Shown here: positions 62,725 through 64,000 of the stretch, in pieces
Layout of the letters: each line of letters begins with the position of its first letter
Position numbering within the stretch: position 1 is the stretch's first letter
DNA from: Pythium myriotylum
Taxonomy: Eukaryota; Oomycota; Peronosporomycetes; Pythiales; Pythiaceae
NCBI GenBank assembly: GCA_023091665.1
Contig: JALJCQ010000009.1
Location: 434,001-498,000, forward strand
DNA length: 64,000 bases
Direction: 5' to 3'
Position numbers and translations under genes: made by a program
The notes under the pieces: model-generated
Told to the model about the DNA's origin: nothing
What the model saw: only the letters and a program-made list of their open reading frames with translations
Database searches by the model: none

Positions 62725-63117
62725 ATGAATAGAATCAGACGTTATAGAGATACTGGAGTTAACGAAGTTGCTCCAAAAGATGATCATAGAATTGATGCGA
62801 TAATGAAAGAATTGGAGTATCTTCGCTCTGAATTAGCTCAAAAAAAGGTTGAAACATCCATTTCAAAATACTTTAATGAAGAGATATTTACAAAAGATAG
62901 AGAAGATTTACTCAAGGATGGATTTGTTAGTAAGGGAGACTACCTCGAAATCCCATTAACAATATTGAATGCCAGATACAAACAATGGTGCATCGATACT
63001 GGACATAATCGTATGTTGCGTAAAGCAATCATTGAGAACATCCGAAATGATAAAGTTGATGGAGTTGTGTTCAAATATTATGACGGATACGACAAAATAC
63101 GTGTTTTTCCTAGTTAG
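62725..63117 (+). CDS. Unknown protein with N-terminal coiled coil
   Basis: 130 residues, starting 8 bp after the protease stop, so probably co-transcribed. Residues about 20-45 form a charged coiled coil (IDAIMKELEYLRSELAQ). The C-terminal half (IPLTILNARYKQWCIDTGHN) looks like a small folded domain with RNDKVDGVVFKYYDG at its end. I do not recognise it. Its stop overlaps the convergent gene at 63110-63367 by 8 bp. Confidence 0.65.
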   Translation: MNRIRRYRDTGVNEVAPKDDHRIDAIMKELEYLRSELAQKKVETSISKYFNEEIFTKDREDLLKDGFVSKGDYLEIPLTILNARYKQWCIDTGHNRMLRKAIIENIRNDKVDGVVFKYYDGYDKIRVFPS

Positions 63118-63367
63118 TGTGCTTTTCGTTGATATTCTGACACTGTAGGTTCCAGAGGAACCCGAGGCATCTCTGATGCCGGCTCTTGATAGCTGCACTA
63201 ATTAAATCAATTTCCTTACAGAGCTGTATTATTTCAGATGCTGAATGCTTTTCTATTTTGGGGTACTCATATAAATCACTCAGTATTTCGGTATCTACCG
63301 GTTCATTGAGCTGGACGTCATCAACATAACCAGTATCATCGGTATCGGATAGATACGTAATATCCAT
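63110..63367 (-). CDS. Small acidic protein at the right end of the Polinton
   Basis: 85 residues from ATG 63367. Acidic N-terminus (MDITYLSDTDDTGYVDDVQL) and helical C-terminus with two Cys. The upstream sequence on the minus strand is AT-rich (63370-63405). No family recognised. It is the last frame before composition changes to host type, and its start lies about 155 bp from the CRN start, head to head. Confidence 0.5.
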   Translation of the reverse strand: MDITYLSDTDDTGYVDDVQLNEPVDTEILSDLYEYPKIEKHSASEIIQLCKEIDLISAAIKSRHQRCLGFLWNLQCQNINEKHTN

Positions 63368-63418
63368 GGTTTTGTGTCTATATAGATAAATATATTTTGT
63401 ATCTCCAGTTGTTCAATC

Positions 63419-63453
63419 ACCCAAATGGGTACGTCAAACACCCAACGTTGGGT
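63419..63453. promoter_or_regulatory. Two ACCCA/TGGGT palindromes upstream of the CRN gene
   Basis: ACCCAAATGGGT (63419-63430) and ACCCAACGTTGGGT (63440-63453) are palindromes with the same half-site, separated by nine bases. They lie at the composition switch from Polinton to host and 70-100 bp before the CRN ATG. They could be a regulator's binding sites or remnants of the insertion site. Confidence 0.45.
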
Positions 63454-63496
63454 TGCATCGTTTGATTGGCTGAAATACGAATAGGAAGAACGTCCC

Positions 63497-63503
63497 TCAC
63501 TCT
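63497..63503 (+). promoter_or_regulatory. Inr-like core promoter of the CRN gene
   Basis: TCACTCT fits YCAYTYY, about 20 bp before ATG 63522. Confidence 0.5.
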
Positions 63504-63521
63504 CAGAAAGCAATTGGAAAC

Positions 63522-64000
63522 ATGGTGACGCTGGTGTGTGCGCTCGCCGGTGTGAAGGGAAACGCGTTCGCAGTCGACATCGATGCGAGCAAGTTGGTGG
63601 ACCACTTGAAGAAGGCCATCAAGAAGGAGAAGGAGAACGATCTCAAGGCGATCGATGCGGACAAGCTGCAGCTGTTCCTCACCAAGAAGGACGACGACAC
63701 GTGGCTCGAATCAAGCACAGATGATGTGAAGAAGCTCAAGAAAGGGGAAAAGACTGCTCTAATCGAAGCGCTGACACACGAAGACAATGAACTTGATGGA
63801 GAGTTTGGCCTTGAGGAGGTTCTCGAGGGGATGCCAGAACCGAAAACCAAGCAAATCCACGTTTTGGTGGTGGTTCCCAAGCAGGAAACCGTTCAAGCTG
63901 TTTCACAAGATGGTGTTTTCGATCGCTGCAGTGATCAATTCTTCTCACAATTCACCAGGGTTGACGAAGTCGACAGTTGGCTCGAGTTTCCGTCGTTGCT
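63522..64000 (+). CDS. Crinkler (CRN) effector N-terminal part, runs off the window
   Basis: From ATG 63522 the frame is open to the end of the window (159 codons). The N-terminus MVTLVCALAGVKGNAFAVDI matches the ubiquitin-like LFLAK domain of oomycete CRN proteins. The translocation motif appears as LQLFLTKK near residues 50-57 rather than LFLAK. HVLVVVP follows near residue 113, the usual end of the N-terminal module, where recombination attaches variable C-terminal domains. CRNs are modular intracellular effectors, usually nuclear in the host cell. There is no classical signal peptide, as is common in this family. The C-terminal domain lies outside the window. The first bases upstream belong to the Polinton edge. 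Confidence 0.85.
   Translation, partial: MVTLVCALAGVKGNAFAVDIDASKLVDHLKKAIKKEKENDLKAIDADKLQLFLTKKDDDTWLESSTDDVKKLKKGEKTALIEALTHEDNELDGEFGLEEVLEGMPEPKTKQIHVLVVVPKQETVQAVSQDGVFDRCSDQFFSQFTRVDEVDSWLEFPSL

Larger units (their letters stand above)
41710..63415. mobile_element. Polinton/Maverick element (with nested copia insertion)
   Basis: An AT-rich block of about 21.7 kb (15.7 kb without the nested retrotransposon) holds the Polinton hallmark genes: protein-primed DNA polymerase B, retroviral-type integrase, FtsK/HerA-like packaging ATPase, adenain-like cysteine protease, major and minor capsid proteins. Such elements can in principle form virions as well as transpose. The edges are inferred from base composition and from the flanking host-like genes. 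I could not find terminal inverted repeats or a 6-bp target duplication by eye, so one or both termini may be truncated. Confidence 0.85.

Noticed and set aside
41710..63415. Candidate terminal inverted repeats of the Polinton
   Set aside because: Comparing the left edge by eye with the reverse complement of the right edge gave only short AT-rich matches such as CTGGA plus A/T, at chance level.
1..64000. tRNA, rRNA genes or CRISPR-like arrays
   Set aside because: No cloverleaf, rRNA core sequence or regularly spaced repeats were noticed. The only tandem repeats are the 33-bp coding units at 49623-49787.

Overview
The window looks like nuclear DNA of an oomycete. The evidence is an open Crinkler-type (CRN) effector N-terminus at the right edge, Inr-like core promoters (YCAYTYY) 15-120 bp upstream of start codons, short GT-AG introns, large ankyrin-repeat genes, oomycete-style families of membrane proteins, and nested Ty1/copia and Polinton/Maverick elements. 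I cannot name the genus.

Left part (1-39.6 kb), GC-rich host DNA. It carries three paralogous small membrane proteins (2.06, 4.58, 5.88 kb), an intact ankyrin protein (6.85 kb) among ankyrin remnants, an LtaS-like membrane sulfatase/phosphotransferase (9.49 kb), a large membrane protein (14.27 kb), and a tandem array of seven PLAC8-like Cys-rich membrane proteins (13.4-28.1 kb; one frameshifted, one with a nonsense codon). The array is interrupted by a long DUF6604/ankyrin pseudogene. Then come two copies of a multi-pass membrane gene (28.3-30.0 kb dead, 34.1-35.8 kb apparently intact with one intron), a catalase-peroxidase pseudogene, retroelement RNase H debris, a four-exon amino acid transporter and a 595-residue ankyrin protein.

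Middle (39.6-41.7 kb): a decayed copia-type element on the minus strand.

Right part (about 41.7-63.4 kb): an AT-rich Polinton/Maverick (virus-like transposon). It encodes protein-primed DNA polymerase B, a chromodomain retroviral-type integrase, packaging ATPase, adenain-like protease, double-jelly-roll major capsid protein, penton-type minor capsid protein, a protein VI-like candidate, a peptidase S74 fibre and several unknown proteins. It therefore has both replication/integration and virion-morphogenesis modules. A 5,974-bp copia element with LTRs identical by eye sits inside the penton gene with a 5-bp target duplication. The polymerase and the major capsid genes each carry one apparent single-base indel in an A run. 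About 100 bp beyond the right edge the CRN gene begins and runs off the window.

How it fits: the host region is a birth-and-death landscape of tandem families with gene-conversion-like tracts, while the Polinton is a near-complete virus-like unit disabled by a recent retrotransposon insertion and possibly by two frameshifts. No terminal inverted repeats were found by eye, so its ends are approximate.
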